Shown: one piece after another, positions 54,779-64,000 of the stretch
Layout: each line of letters starts with the position of its first letter
How positions within the stretch are numbered: the stretch's first letter is position 1
Assembly (NCBI RefSeq): GCF_030408575.1
Contig: NZ_CP047047.1
Span: forward strand, 1,165,991-1,229,990
Source: Corynebacterium auris
GTDB taxonomy: Bacteria > Actinomycetota > Actinomycetes > Mycobacteriales > Mycobacteriaceae
Direction: 5' to 3'
Length of the DNA stretch: 64,000 bases
Notes under the pieces: model-generated
Databases searched by the model: none
Seen by the model: only the letters and a program-made list of their open reading frames with translations
What the model was told of the DNA's origin: nothing
Made by a program: the position numbers and the translations under genes

Positions 54779-55534
54779 ATGTACACGCGCGCCGAAATCT
54801 ATTCCCCCTTGCAAAACACCGCGGTGTGGCTCGCTGCCTGGCTTTACGGACACGAACCGACCGATGAGCTCGTCTCGGCCCTCAACGACCTCGGGGGACC
54901 CCATTCCTACGGCAGCGCGTCACTTTCCACCTTGCTTAACGACGTCAGATCCTCTGCCGCCCTTACCTCCCCCGAGCCAGTGATCCGCCTCATCCTCTGG
55001 GGTCCCGGCCAGGCAGCGCCCATCCCCCCGGCCTCGCCTGCGCTCCGAGCGCTCACCCCGGCCGGGGCGCTGGCCGTGCGCGAAAGCGAGGAGGTGACGC
55101 ACCTACTTCTGCCCTCCTACGAGGCGCACGGCGTCGAATGGCGCTGGTTCGAGGAGCACGGGCGTCTGCCCGAGCCTGCGTGGCTCTCCCCGGGAGAGGC
55201 CGATTCGCTGTTGGTGCAGGCGACCGACCAGGCCGCGCTGCTCATCGAGGCGGCCGGCGGCACGTCAGCCGAGCTGCCCTCCCCGCGCCTGACCGTCGGG
55301 CATGTGGCTGACTTCTATGACACACCGGGCCTGCCGGGTTGCGTGCCACCGCGGGCGGCGAAACTCTTCGCGCGGGCGGACCGGGTGGCCGCGATCGTGG
55401 AGACGGTGACGGACCGGCTCGGTGACCACAGCCTCGATCCCCACCTGTTCTCTCTGTGGCGCCACATCCGCACCGCACGCATGGCCGGCGTGGCCGACGC
55501 GGTCCACGAGCTGTGGCGCGAGGCGTACGGCTAG
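54779..55534 (+). CDS. conserved hypothetical protein
   Basis: 251 residues, soluble, no signal peptide. The N-terminal half begins MYTRAEIYSPLQNTAVWLAAWLYG and looks helical; further blocks are RLILWGPGQAAPIPP and ESEEVTHLLLPSYEAHGVEWRWFEE. Homologues occur across corynebacteria with no assigned function. Start supported by TAATCT 7 bases upstream. The stop codon shares CTAG with that of ferrochelatase. Confidence 0.75.
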   Translation: MYTRAEIYSPLQNTAVWLAAWLYGHEPTDELVSALNDLGGPHSYGSASLSTLLNDVRSSAALTSPEPVIRLILWGPGQAAPIPPASPALRALTPAGALAVRESEEVTHLLLPSYEAHGVEWRWFEEHGRLPEPAWLSPGEADSLLVQATDQAALLIEAAGGTSAELPSPRLTVGHVADFYDTPGLPGCVPPRAAKLFARADRVAAIVETVTDRLGDHSLDPHLFSLWRHIRTARMAGVADAVHELWREAYG

Positions 55535-56580
55535 GCGCTCGCGGGCTTCGGCTGCGCCGGCGCACAGCACTTCGCCGCGCAGGGCGCGCCGTTGACGGTG
55601 CAACCCTGCACGCTGACGCCGGACAGCGTCTCCGGGGTCGTGCCCTGGGCGACGTTTTCCGCCAGGTCGACGACCATGGCCGCGAAGTCCTTGGTCAGGC
55701 CGACGGTGGGCACCCGGTCCAGCGTCATTCCCTTTTCCTCCACCGCTTCCTTGAGCTCGGTGTCCAGGTCCCAGACGACCTCCATGTGGTCGGTGATAAA
55801 CCCGATGGGTACGCAGACGATCCGCTCGGGGTTTTCCTCGCCGTGCAGCTCAAGGGCGCGGTCCACCACGTCCGGCTCGAGCCAGGGCGTCGCCGGGTTG
55901 CCCGAACGCGACTGCCACACCACTTCGTACTCGCCCAGGCCCGCTTCCTGGGCCACGAGGCGGGAGGCCTCGGCGACCTGGCGGGAGTACAGGTGTGCGT
56001 CGGCCGGCCCGCCCGAGGCCTCGTCCGCTGCGGTGGGGACGCTGTGCGCGGAGAAAAGGACCTTCGTCCGCTCGCCCGCCGCCCGGTCGAGCGCCTCCCG
56101 GAGGTAGGTGGCGTTGAGTCTGACGAAGTCGGGGTGGCCGTAGAACTGCCACAGCTTCGTGAACTCCAGCTCCGGGGTGGCCTCGCGCAGGCGCAGGATG
56201 TCTTCGTCGTACTGGCGGCACGCGGAGTAACCGCCCCAGGCCGACGTGGCGAAGACGAGGATGCGGCGGTGACCGTCCGCAGCGATCTGGCGCGCGGCGT
56301 CCTCGGCGAAGGGCCTCCAGTTGCGGTTGCCGAAGTAGACGGGCAGGTCGATGCCGCGGGCGGACAGCTCCGCCTCCAGGTTCGCGATGATCTCCCTGTT
56401 CTGGGCGGTGATGGGGCTGACGCCGCCGAAGTGGAAGTAGTGCTCACCCACCTCCGCCAGGCGCTCGCGGGGGATGCCGCGGCCGCGGGTCACGTTCTCC
56501 AGAAAAGGAATAACCTCGTCTTCCCCTTCGGGGCCACCGAAGGAAAGGACGAGGAGTGCGTCGTAGTCATTGAGTGCCAT
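55531..56580 (-). CDS. cpfC: coproporphyrin ferrochelatase CpfC (HemH family)
   Basis: 349 residues. Inserts iron into coproporphyrin III in the actinobacterial haem route. Blocks: ALLVLSFGGPEGEDEVIPFLENV, HYFHFGGVSPITAQNREII and, late, PIGFITDHMEVVWDLDTE with the proton-accepting histidine and glutamate region. A C-terminal CTVNGAPCAAKCC cluster of four cysteines would hold the [2Fe-2S] centre found in actinobacterial ferrochelatases. TAACAT lies 7 bases before the ATG. Confidence 0.95.
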   Translation of the reverse strand: MALNDYDALLVLSFGGPEGEDEVIPFLENVTRGRGIPRERLAEVGEHYFHFGGVSPITAQNREIIANLEAELSARGIDLPVYFGNRNWRPFAEDAARQIAADGHRRILVFATSAWGGYSACRQYDEDILRLREATPELEFTKLWQFYGHPDFVRLNATYLREALDRAAGERTKVLFSAHSVPTAADEASGGPADAHLYSRQVAEASRLVAQEAGLGEYEVVWQSRSGNPATPWLEPDVVDRALELHGEENPERIVCVPIGFITDHMEVVWDLDTELKEAVEEKGMTLDRVPTVGLTKDFAAMVVDLAENVAQGTTPETLSGVSVQGCTVNGAPCAAKCCAPAQPKPASA

Positions 56581-56587
56581 GTAGGGG

Positions 56588-56593
56588 ATGTTA
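56588..56593 (-). promoter_or_regulatory. -10 hexamer of cpfC (leaderless)
   Basis: TAACAT on the minus strand, 7 bases before the cpfC ATG, between it and the stop of the RipA-like gene. Confidence 0.45.
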
Positions 56594-56601
56594 GTCCATG
56601 G

Positions 56602-58206
56602 CTAGAGCAGGCGGACCGCCTTCTCCGACATACCGGAGTAGCGCACCGGGGCGACTTGAACGGTCTGCCCCGGCTGCGGGGCCTCGATCATGGTGCCGTC
56701 GCCGAGATAGATGGCCACGTGCTGGCTGCCGTTCGGGCCCCAGAACAGTAGGTCGCCGCGGCGGGCCTCGCTCGGGTCGATCTGGACGCCGCGCTGGTAC
56801 TGGTAGCCGGTGTAATGCGGCAGCGAAATACCCACCCCGGCGAAGGCGTAGAGCACGAGGCCGGAGCAGTCGAAGCCCTTCAGACTGCCGCCGTTCACCC
56901 CTGTCGTCGGGCCGTTGGCGTCGCCGCCGCCCCAGACGTAGGGGGTGCCCACCATCGCCATCGCGCGGGCGATGACCGTTTCCACTCCCGCTCCGACAGG
57001 TGCTTGTGAGGCCACCTTCTCGGTGACGGTTTCCGCCGAGCCGACGGCCGGCAGCACGCTGTCCACCGCGGGAGTGGTCGACGCCCCGTGCGCCTCAAGG
57101 ACGTTAGACAGTCCACGGGAAAAGGCCGTGATGAGCTCGCCGGTGCTGCTACCACTGCTGGCGAACGGGTCCTCCAAAATGGTGTGCTCCGCCTGGGAAG
57201 ACCCCACCAACGCTTCTGCCGCGGCGATGCCGGCAGCCTGCGCGGTCGGATCGCTTGAGGTTTCCGCAGCGTGCTCGGCGACCTGTTGCGCAGTGGAAAT
57301 GGCGCTCGAGATGACTTCGTCGGTCAGCGCCGGAGCGTCAGGGGTTGTCGTCTCTACTTCCTCGCGCACCGCGTCAATGTCATCATCGCCAATGGATTCG
57401 TCCTCGGCCGGGGCAGCCGGGGCGGCGTACCGCGGGGCCGGGGTCACGCCCGCGCCGACGGCGGGAGCAGGCACGGTTTCGGCCTCGGGCTCTGGGGTGT
57501 TTTGCGGCCGGGTCTCTTCCAGCTCCGCCTGCACGGAGCGAAGCTCCTCTTCCGCGGCCTGGCGCTCGGCCATCTGCGTTTCCAGCTCCCGCTGGGAATC
57601 TTCCAGCTGCGCCCGAGCCGCCTCTTCGGCAGCAGCCGCATCGCTGGCGGCTTCCTCCGCGTAGCGGCTGGCCTCGCGCAGGGTCGACTCCTCGTTCGCG
57701 GCCTCGGTGCGGGCGCGCTCGACCTCGCTGAGCCGGGCCTGCTTTTCCTCGCTTTGGCGTTGCAGGAACGACGAGCGGTCGAGGACATCCTTCGCCTTGT
57801 CAGCGCCGCCCAGCCCGGCGAGCGCAGAGGGGGCGCCCTTGGCGCGGTACTGAGACCGGGTGATCTCGGCCAGCTCCTCGCGCGCTCCCGCGACGGCCTT
57901 TTCAGACCGGTCGAGGCGCGTGCGCGCCTCCTCGACGCCGCGCCTGGCTTGCTCGGCTCGCAGCTGAGCATCGTGGAGGTCGACGAGCGCCTGGTTGACA
58001 GTCTCGCGGAGGCTGCCCATGCGCAGATCGAGGGCGTCGACACGCGACTGCGCTTCGGCGATCGCGGCGACGAGCGCGGAGGCGCTGGAGCCTTGCTGGC
58101 CGTGCGCGGCCGGCTGCGCGCAGAGAGAAAGGATGGCTGAGCACATGACGACGCTGAGGGTTGTGCGCGCCCAGCGCAGACGGGTGCCCATTCGTGTGTT
58201 GCCCAC
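56602..58206 (-). CDS. RipA-like NlpC/P60 peptidoglycan endopeptidase
   Basis: 534 residues. A signal peptide (LSVVMCSAILSLCAQPAAHG, about 17-36) leads a long coiled coil (about 40-225), an Ala/Pro/Glu-rich linker (225-300), and a C-terminal NlpC/P60 domain (about 405-534) with catalytic C447 in FDCSGLVLYAF, H496 in SQHVAIYLGDG and a third polar residue after GTMIEAP. It should cleave peptide stems of peptidoglycan during daughter-cell separation. The coiled coil may hold the enzyme inactive, as in RipA. Gene order cpfC-ripA-Rv1476-like-acn matches C. glutamicum. Long upstream leader; see 58207-58587. Confidence 0.93.
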   Translation of the reverse strand: MGNTRMGTRLRWARTTLSVVMCSAILSLCAQPAAHGQQGSSASALVAAIAEAQSRVDALDLRMGSLRETVNQALVDLHDAQLRAEQARRGVEEARTRLDRSEKAVAGAREELAEITRSQYRAKGAPSALAGLGGADKAKDVLDRSSFLQRQSEEKQARLSEVERARTEAANEESTLREASRYAEEAASDAAAAEEAARAQLEDSQRELETQMAERQAAEEELRSVQAELEETRPQNTPEPEAETVPAPAVGAGVTPAPRYAAPAAPAEDESIGDDDIDAVREEVETTTPDAPALTDEVISSAISTAQQVAEHAAETSSDPTAQAAGIAAAEALVGSSQAEHTILEDPFASSGSSTGELITAFSRGLSNVLEAHGASTTPAVDSVLPAVGSAETVTEKVASQAPVGAGVETVIARAMAMVGTPYVWGGGDANGPTTGVNGGSLKGFDCSGLVLYAFAGVGISLPHYTGYQYQRGVQIDPSEARRGDLLFWGPNGSQHVAIYLGDGTMIEAPQPGQTVQVAPVRYSGMSEKAVRLL

Positions 58207-58587
58207 TGGTGGTGCTCCTCACGCCGCGCGACAAGCCTGACCACTTGACGCGCGGAAACTCGGTTTGACTACTGACGCCGGTACGCAGGCCGAAAACACC
58301 CACCCTCCGGGGCCACCGCGGAACCGAGCGTGCTTCCCCACATGCCTGAACCGCGCCCCGTAGCTGACTAGACCACTGGGGCGGATGGTGCCTCTGAAAG
58401 GTGTGTAGTTGACTACGACTCACGAGCCGACAAGCAAACCCTACGGCACTTTATTAATTCGTGACCCACCCTTTACCGTTTTTTACAGGCGTCAAGCGAT
58501 TTAACATGACTAACAGGCGCCACACGCAGCGGGATTGCCACGCCGAAAAAAGCGTGTGATATTGACCACACCCTGTAACGTCAGGTT
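58207..58587 (-). other. 381-base leader region upstream of the RipA-like gene
   Basis: No gene. On the minus strand three copies of (G/C)TAGTCA(A/G)C lie at 58272-58263 (GTAGTCAAAC), 58371-58363 (CTAGTCAGC) and 58416-58408 (GTAGTCAAC). A weak terminator hairpin occupies 58546-58571. AT-rich stretches around 58443-58470 (for example TTTATTAATT on the plus strand) could hold the promoter, leaving a leader of about 240 nt before the start codon. Confidence 0.5.
58546..58571 (-). terminator. probable terminator of the Rv1476-type gene
   Basis: On the minus strand GTGTGGT and ATCACAC (one G-T pair) form a 7-bp stem around CAAT, followed by GC and six T. It is 17 bases past the stop. The same stem reads TGTGA-N6-CCACA on the plus strand, close to a GlxR box. 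Confidence 0.55.
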
Positions 58588-59073
58588 TTAAGGCTTGACG
58601 CTCGTCCGGGCAGCGACGTAGGTTCCCACGCACACGGCGGCGATCACGAGAAGGGCCGCCACTGCGACGGCGCCCCACGGGATAGACAAGGATTGCGCTT
58701 CGGCGACGAAGGCGCGCAGACCTTCGCCGTAATCCGGCTGAGAGAGCATGGCGCGCTGCCCGGCCTCGATCTCTGCGCGCGTCAAGTGCTCGCTGACAAC
58801 GCCCGCCCCACCGGGCGAACGCACGATGACGGTGTCGTAATCGGTGGCGAGCACTAGGTCCTGGGCAACGTCGCGCAGGTCGGCGAGACGATCCGGCGTG
58901 TGCTCGACAACCACGACGCCCACTGGGGCGAGCTCTGGGGCGTCGAGGGAATCGAGCGTGGCATCCAGGTGCGCCTCGAGCTGCCAGTTCGCCGGGTTGG
59001 ACGTCGTAAAGGCAATGCCGTCCTGCTCAAGCTGGGCGGCAAGATGTGGCATGTCGATGTCCGCTGGAATCAA
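58588..59073 (-). CDS. Rv1476-family membrane protein
   Basis: 161 residues. The N-terminal 125 residues are an extracytoplasmic or cytoplasmic alpha/beta domain (MPHLAAQLEQDGIAF, VGVVVVEHTPDRLADLRDVAQDLV in parts) followed by one C-terminal transmembrane helix (WGAVAVAALLVIAAVCVGTYVAA). The gene between the NlpC/P60 hydrolase and acn in corynebacteria and mycobacteria is of this family; function unknown, though linked to cell-wall genes by position. TTG start at 59073 with GGAGGAGG upstream; an internal ATG 7 codons later is an alternative. Confidence 0.75.
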   Translation of the reverse strand: MIPADIDMPHLAAQLEQDGIAFTTSNPANWQLEAHLDATLDSLDAPELAPVGVVVVEHTPDRLADLRDVAQDLVLATDYDTVIVRSPGGAGVVSEHLTRAEIEAGQRAMLSQPDYGEGLRAFVAEAQSLSIPWGAVAVAALLVIAAVCVGTYVAARTSVKP

Positions 59074-59166
59074 GGGGCCTCCTCCGCGCCGCCACCCCGC
59101 TCGGGGGGAAACTTTCGGACGGGGGCAACGCCGCTGAGCAGGGGGCGCGGGCCACGTCTGAAACAT

Positions 59167-59187
59167 AACGGCCGTTACGTTAAAATG
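59167..59187 (+). promoter_or_regulatory. acn promoter region with palindrome TAACGGCCGTTA
   Basis: A perfect 12-bp palindrome TAACGGCCGTTA (59167-59178) is followed by TAAAAT (59182-59187), a possible -10 hexamer giving a leader of about 78 nt. The position is that of a repressor site. A second possible -10, TAAGAT, is at 59213-59218. The published AcnR motif of C. glutamicum (CAGNAC-type) is not obvious here. Confidence 0.4.
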
Positions 59188-59271
59188 CCGACTGGATCCG
59201 GTGGTCTCCCCTAAGATGAAGAGGTGACCACCACCGGGGCCATTATCCCCGAACCAGGTTTACAACGAGAA

Positions 59272-62064
<2,793 letters not shown>

Positions 62065-62082
62065 CTCTCGAACCATCCCCTA

Positions 62083-62116
62083 GGGCCCTCCGGTATCCGT
62101 CCGGCGGGCCCCTTTT
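62083..62116 (+). terminator. hairpin with T-run between acn and acnR
   Basis: GGGCCC (62083-62088) with GGGCCC (62106-62111), the inner CCGG/CCGG pairing with one bulge, and TTTT after. It would partly stop acn transcripts before acnR, lowering AcnR output. Confidence 0.6.
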
Positions 62117-62135
62117 ACGCCCCGGAAGGAAAGCC

Positions 62136-62702
62136 ATGCCCATAGTCAGCAGCGATGAGTTGACCCGCCGCCGCAGCGAGATCGTCGACGCCGCGCGCGA
62201 GTGCTTCGCACAGTACGGCTACGAGGGAGCGACGGTCGCTCGGCTGGAAAGGGCCACCGGCAAAACCCGGGGCGCGATCTTCCACCACTTCGGGGACAAG
62301 GAAAGCCTGTTCCTCGCGGTCGCCAGCGAGGACGCGCGGCGCCAGGCGCAGGTGGTCGCGGACAACGGCCTTATCGAGGTCATGCGCACCTTGATCGCCA
62401 ACCCCGAAGCGCACAGCTGGTACATGACCCGTGCGGAGACGGTCCGCAGGCTGCGCACGGACCCTTCTTTCGAGGAGCGGTGGCGGGGGCACCAGGAGAT
62501 GCTGGACCGGGCAGTCCAGGCCCGCTTGTCGCACAACGCGGACATGCGTGACGACGTCCCCCTCGACGTCATCCAGACCTACCTCGAAACGGTCATGGAC
62601 GGCGTGGTGGTCAAGCTCGCCGAGGGGGAGGCCTCCGAGCGCCTCTCCGCCATGCTCGACCTCGTGGAACGCTCAGTGCGCGACCCTTCTCCCGCTCACT
62701 AG
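62136..62702 (+). CDS. acnR: TetR-type repressor of aconitase AcnR
   Basis: 188 residues. N-terminal HTH at about 31-59 (GATVARLERATGKTRGAIFHHFGDKESLF in parts) and a ligand domain. In C. glutamicum AcnR represses acn and binds citrate-Mg2+ as inducer. The sequence resembles that protein along its length. GGAAGG precedes the ATG. Lies directly downstream of acn, forming an autoregulatory pair. Confidence 0.95.
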   Translation: MPIVSSDELTRRRSEIVDAARECFAQYGYEGATVARLERATGKTRGAIFHHFGDKESLFLAVASEDARRQAQVVADNGLIEVMRTLIANPEAHSWYMTRAETVRRLRTDPSFEERWRGHQEMLDRAVQARLSHNADMRDDVPLDVIQTYLETVMDGVVVKLAEGEASERLSAMLDLVERSVRDPSPAH

Positions 62703-62713
62703 ACCGAGCGGTA

Positions 62714-62719
62714 TAGGGT
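62714..62719 (+). promoter_or_regulatory. -10 hexamer of the glutamine amidotransferase gene (leaderless)
   Basis: TAGGGT, 6 bases before the ATG at 62726. Confidence 0.45.
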
Positions 62720-62725
62720 TGGGGC

Positions 62726-63451
62726 ATGGCTAGCTTCCTCCTCGTCTGCCTCCGCAACGGAGAGATCGGGCCGTCTGTGGCGCGGGCCGAGTTCAACGAC
62801 GTCCTGCGCTCCACCGGTCTTTCCCGCGACAACATCGATGTGCGCGTTCTCGACAGCACTTCGGCCACCATCGGTGACGTCGACAGCTACCGCGGCGTCA
62901 TCGTCGGCGGCAGCTCGCTGACCGTCACCACCCCGCAGTACGACGCCTGGCAGGAACACATCAACGCCGAGCTGCGCGGCCTGCTCACCACCGACACCCC
63001 TGTCTTTTTCATCTGCTTCGGCATGAGCTGGCTTGTCGACGCCCTCGGCGGCAGCGTCGGCCACTCAGCGCCGGAGGCGTCCGGCCCCACCGTGGTTGAG
63101 CTTACCGACGCCGGGCGCTCAGACCCCCTGCTTGCCGGATTCCCCTCGCAATTCGCCGCCCTGACCGGCCACACCGAAAACCCCGAAGTGCTGCCCCCCG
63201 ACCTTTCCGTCCTGGCCACCGGGCCCACCACCCCGGTGCAGCTGGCCCGGTGGGGCGAGCACGTGTGGGCGTGCCAGTTCCACGCGGAGATGGACGCGCC
63301 AGCAATGAAAACACGCATGGACTTCTTCTACGACTACGGCTATTTCCCGCTGACGGACTACGACACGATCATCGCAGCTCTGCCGAGCGTGGACGTCACG
63401 TGGTCAAACGAGCTGCTCAGGCGCTACGTGCAGTACTGCCGACGGCGGTGA
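62726..63451 (+). CDS. class I glutamine amidotransferase-like protein
   Basis: 241 residues. The GATase nucleophile elbow is FFICFGMSWLVD with C97; the His-Glu pair is H186/E188 in VWACQFHAEMD. It resembles GuaA-N-type amidotransferases but stands alone; the acceptor of the ammonia is unknown. In C. glutamicum an amidotransferase gene follows acnR at the same position. Confidence 0.88.
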   Translation: MASFLLVCLRNGEIGPSVARAEFNDVLRSTGLSRDNIDVRVLDSTSATIGDVDSYRGVIVGGSSLTVTTPQYDAWQEHINAELRGLLTTDTPVFFICFGMSWLVDALGGSVGHSAPEASGPTVVELTDAGRSDPLLAGFPSQFAALTGHTENPEVLPPDLSVLATGPTTPVQLARWGEHVWACQFHAEMDAPAMKTRMDFFYDYGYFPLTDYDTIIAALPSVDVTWSNELLRRYVQYCRRR

Positions 63452-63452
63452 C

Positions 63453-63458
63453 TACACT
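63453..63458 (+). promoter_or_regulatory. -10 hexamer of the ACT-domain gene (leaderless)
   Basis: TACACT, 7 bases before the ATG at 63466, directly after the stop of the amidotransferase gene. Confidence 0.5.
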
Positions 63459-63465
63459 GCCCGGT

Positions 63466-63735
63466 ATGCAAGCAATCATTACGACAACCGGGCGCGACCA
63501 GATCGGCATCATCGCCGCCGTATCCGCCGCCGCGGCCGAGCGAAACCTCAACGTCCTCGACGTCACCCAGACCCTCATGGACGACTTTTTCACCATGGTC
63601 ATGCGCGTCAATATTCCCGGTGACCCGGTGGACATGGGTGAGCTGCAGGAGCACCTCGCCCAGGCGGGCGAGCCGCTCGGGGTCGTGGTGCGGATTCAGT
63701 CGGCGGACCTGTTCACCGCCATGAACGAGATTTAG
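63466..63735 (+). CDS. ACT-domain protein (UPF0237 type)
   Basis: 89 residues, a single ACT domain beginning MQAIITTTGRDQIGIIAAVSAAAAERNLNVLDVTQT in parts, typical of UPF0237 proteins. Such a protein likely binds a small ligand, possibly an amino acid, and may regulate the next gene; the pair ACT-UPF0210 is common in bacteria. It is separated from the UPF0210 start by 9 bases. Confidence 0.9.
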   Translation: MQAIITTTGRDQIGIIAAVSAAAAERNLNVLDVTQTLMDDFFTMVMRVNIPGDPVDMGELQEHLAQAGEPLGVVVRIQSADLFTAMNEI

Positions 63736-63744
63736 GGGACTCTG

Positions 63745-64000
63745 GTGGCCGTAGATTTCAGGATCGCAGCGCGCAACGTCGTCAGCGTCATCCAGATGAT
63801 CGAGGACTACCGCCTCGACATCCGCACCGTCACGATGGGCATCTCCCTCATCGGGTGCACGCGCCCCACCATGGCGGAGACCTCCCGTGCCGTCTACGAC
63901 CGGGTAACCGCCCGCGCCGCCCGCCTCGTCGAGGTGTGCGAGGGCATCGAGCGAGAGCTCGGCATTCCCATCGTGAACAAGCGCATCTCGGTCTCCCCCA
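63745..64000 (+). CDS. UPF0210/DUF711 family protein, 5' part
   Basis: Partial; it runs off the window end. The GTG start has AGGGG about 7 bases upstream. The visible 85 residues include VIQMIEDYRLDIRTVTMGISL, characteristic of UPF0210 proteins, which structurally resemble pyruvate formate-lyase-type barrels but have unknown function. It is paired with the ACT-domain gene upstream. Confidence 0.85.
   Translation, partial: MAVDFRIAARNVVSVIQMIEDYRLDIRTVTMGISLIGCTRPTMAETSRAVYDRVTARAARLVEVCEGIERELGIPIVNKRISVSP

Noticed and set aside
58207..58500. c-di-AMP (ydaO) riboswitch in the RipA-like leader
   Set aside because: The class occurs before NlpC/P60 genes in actinobacteria, and TTAAATCGCTTGA is reminiscent of it, but the conserved core blocks are not found. 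A covariance-model search would decide.
58555..58570. GlxR-type box TGTGA-N6-CCACA
   Set aside because: It has one mismatch and coincides with a hairpin plus T-run past the Rv1476-type gene, so a terminator is the simpler reading; a dual role is not excluded.

Overview
The window is a 64-kb, GC-rich chromosomal segment from a member of the genus Corynebacterium (Actinobacteria); no species is assigned. The evidence is gene content and order. A pupylation locus (arc, dop, pup, pafA, pafB, pafC, tatA, tatC, helY) has no proteasome genes. The polyprenol-phosphomannose synthase and apolipoprotein N-acyltransferase are separate genes. mshC points to mycothiol. The acn-acnR-glutamine amidotransferase block and the rbpA, ndh and ufaA-like genes match the usual corynebacterial backbone. 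I see no insertion sequence, prophage, CRISPR array or rRNA operon, and one tRNA.

Layout. 1-2.5 kb: end of a bifunctional nuclease gene, a MerR regulator (McdR/Rv1830 type) and a VWA membrane protein. 2.5-8.6 kb (minus): an uncharacterised protein, two CNNM/CorC transporters, a DEAD-box helicase and gnd. 8.7-14.7 kb: a hotdog thioesterase, corA, ndh, a strongly eroded UfaA/cyclopropane-synthase homologue, YceI coupled to a zinc-ribbon protein, and rbpA behind a SigH-type promoter. 14.8-29.9 kb (minus): ppm1-lnt-fxsA, a lipase, a DprE2-like reductase, an M24 peptidase, helY, tatC-tatA, pafC-pafB-pafA-pup-dop. 29.9-35.8 kb: a three-gene ABC transporter of unknown substrate and the vitamin B6 genes pdxT-pdxS/pdxR, lying between dop and arc. 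35.8-47.7 kb: arc-trmI, M18 aminopeptidase, a RecB-type nuclease, fhs, aspA, hisG-hisE, a HAD phosphatase, mshC and uppP. 47.7-56.6 kb: lipoprotein-pyrD, a PEBP protein, tRNA-Leu(GAG), a VTT membrane protein, an HTH protein, the SPFH-NfeD pair, DUF3097 and ferrochelatase. 56.6-64 kb: a RipA-like NlpC/P60 hydrolase, an Rv1476-type membrane protein, acn, acnR, a glutamine amidotransferase, an ACT protein and the start of a UPF0210 gene.

How it works together. Much of the segment serves the cell envelope (Ppm1/Lnt lipoprotein and lipoglycan building, UppP, RipA-like hydrolase, Tat export, lipase and DprE2-like enzyme), protein tagging without a proteasome (Pup, PafA, Dop, ARC), and central metabolism (gnd, ndh, acn/acnR, aspA, fhs, pyrD).

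The most striking non-coding pattern is how many genes have a TANNNT -10 hexamer only 6-9 bases before the start codon, the signature of leaderless transcripts. In five places the -10 hexamer begins with the stop codon of the preceding gene, and four divergent gene pairs fire from back-to-back leaderless promoters. Three convergent pairs share one CTAG as both stop codons. The best candidates for something undescribed are the ABC trio inserted in the pupylation locus, the UfaA-like probable pseudoenzyme, and the stop-codon/-10 fusions. All function calls rest on reading motifs and gene order by eye; no database search was run.
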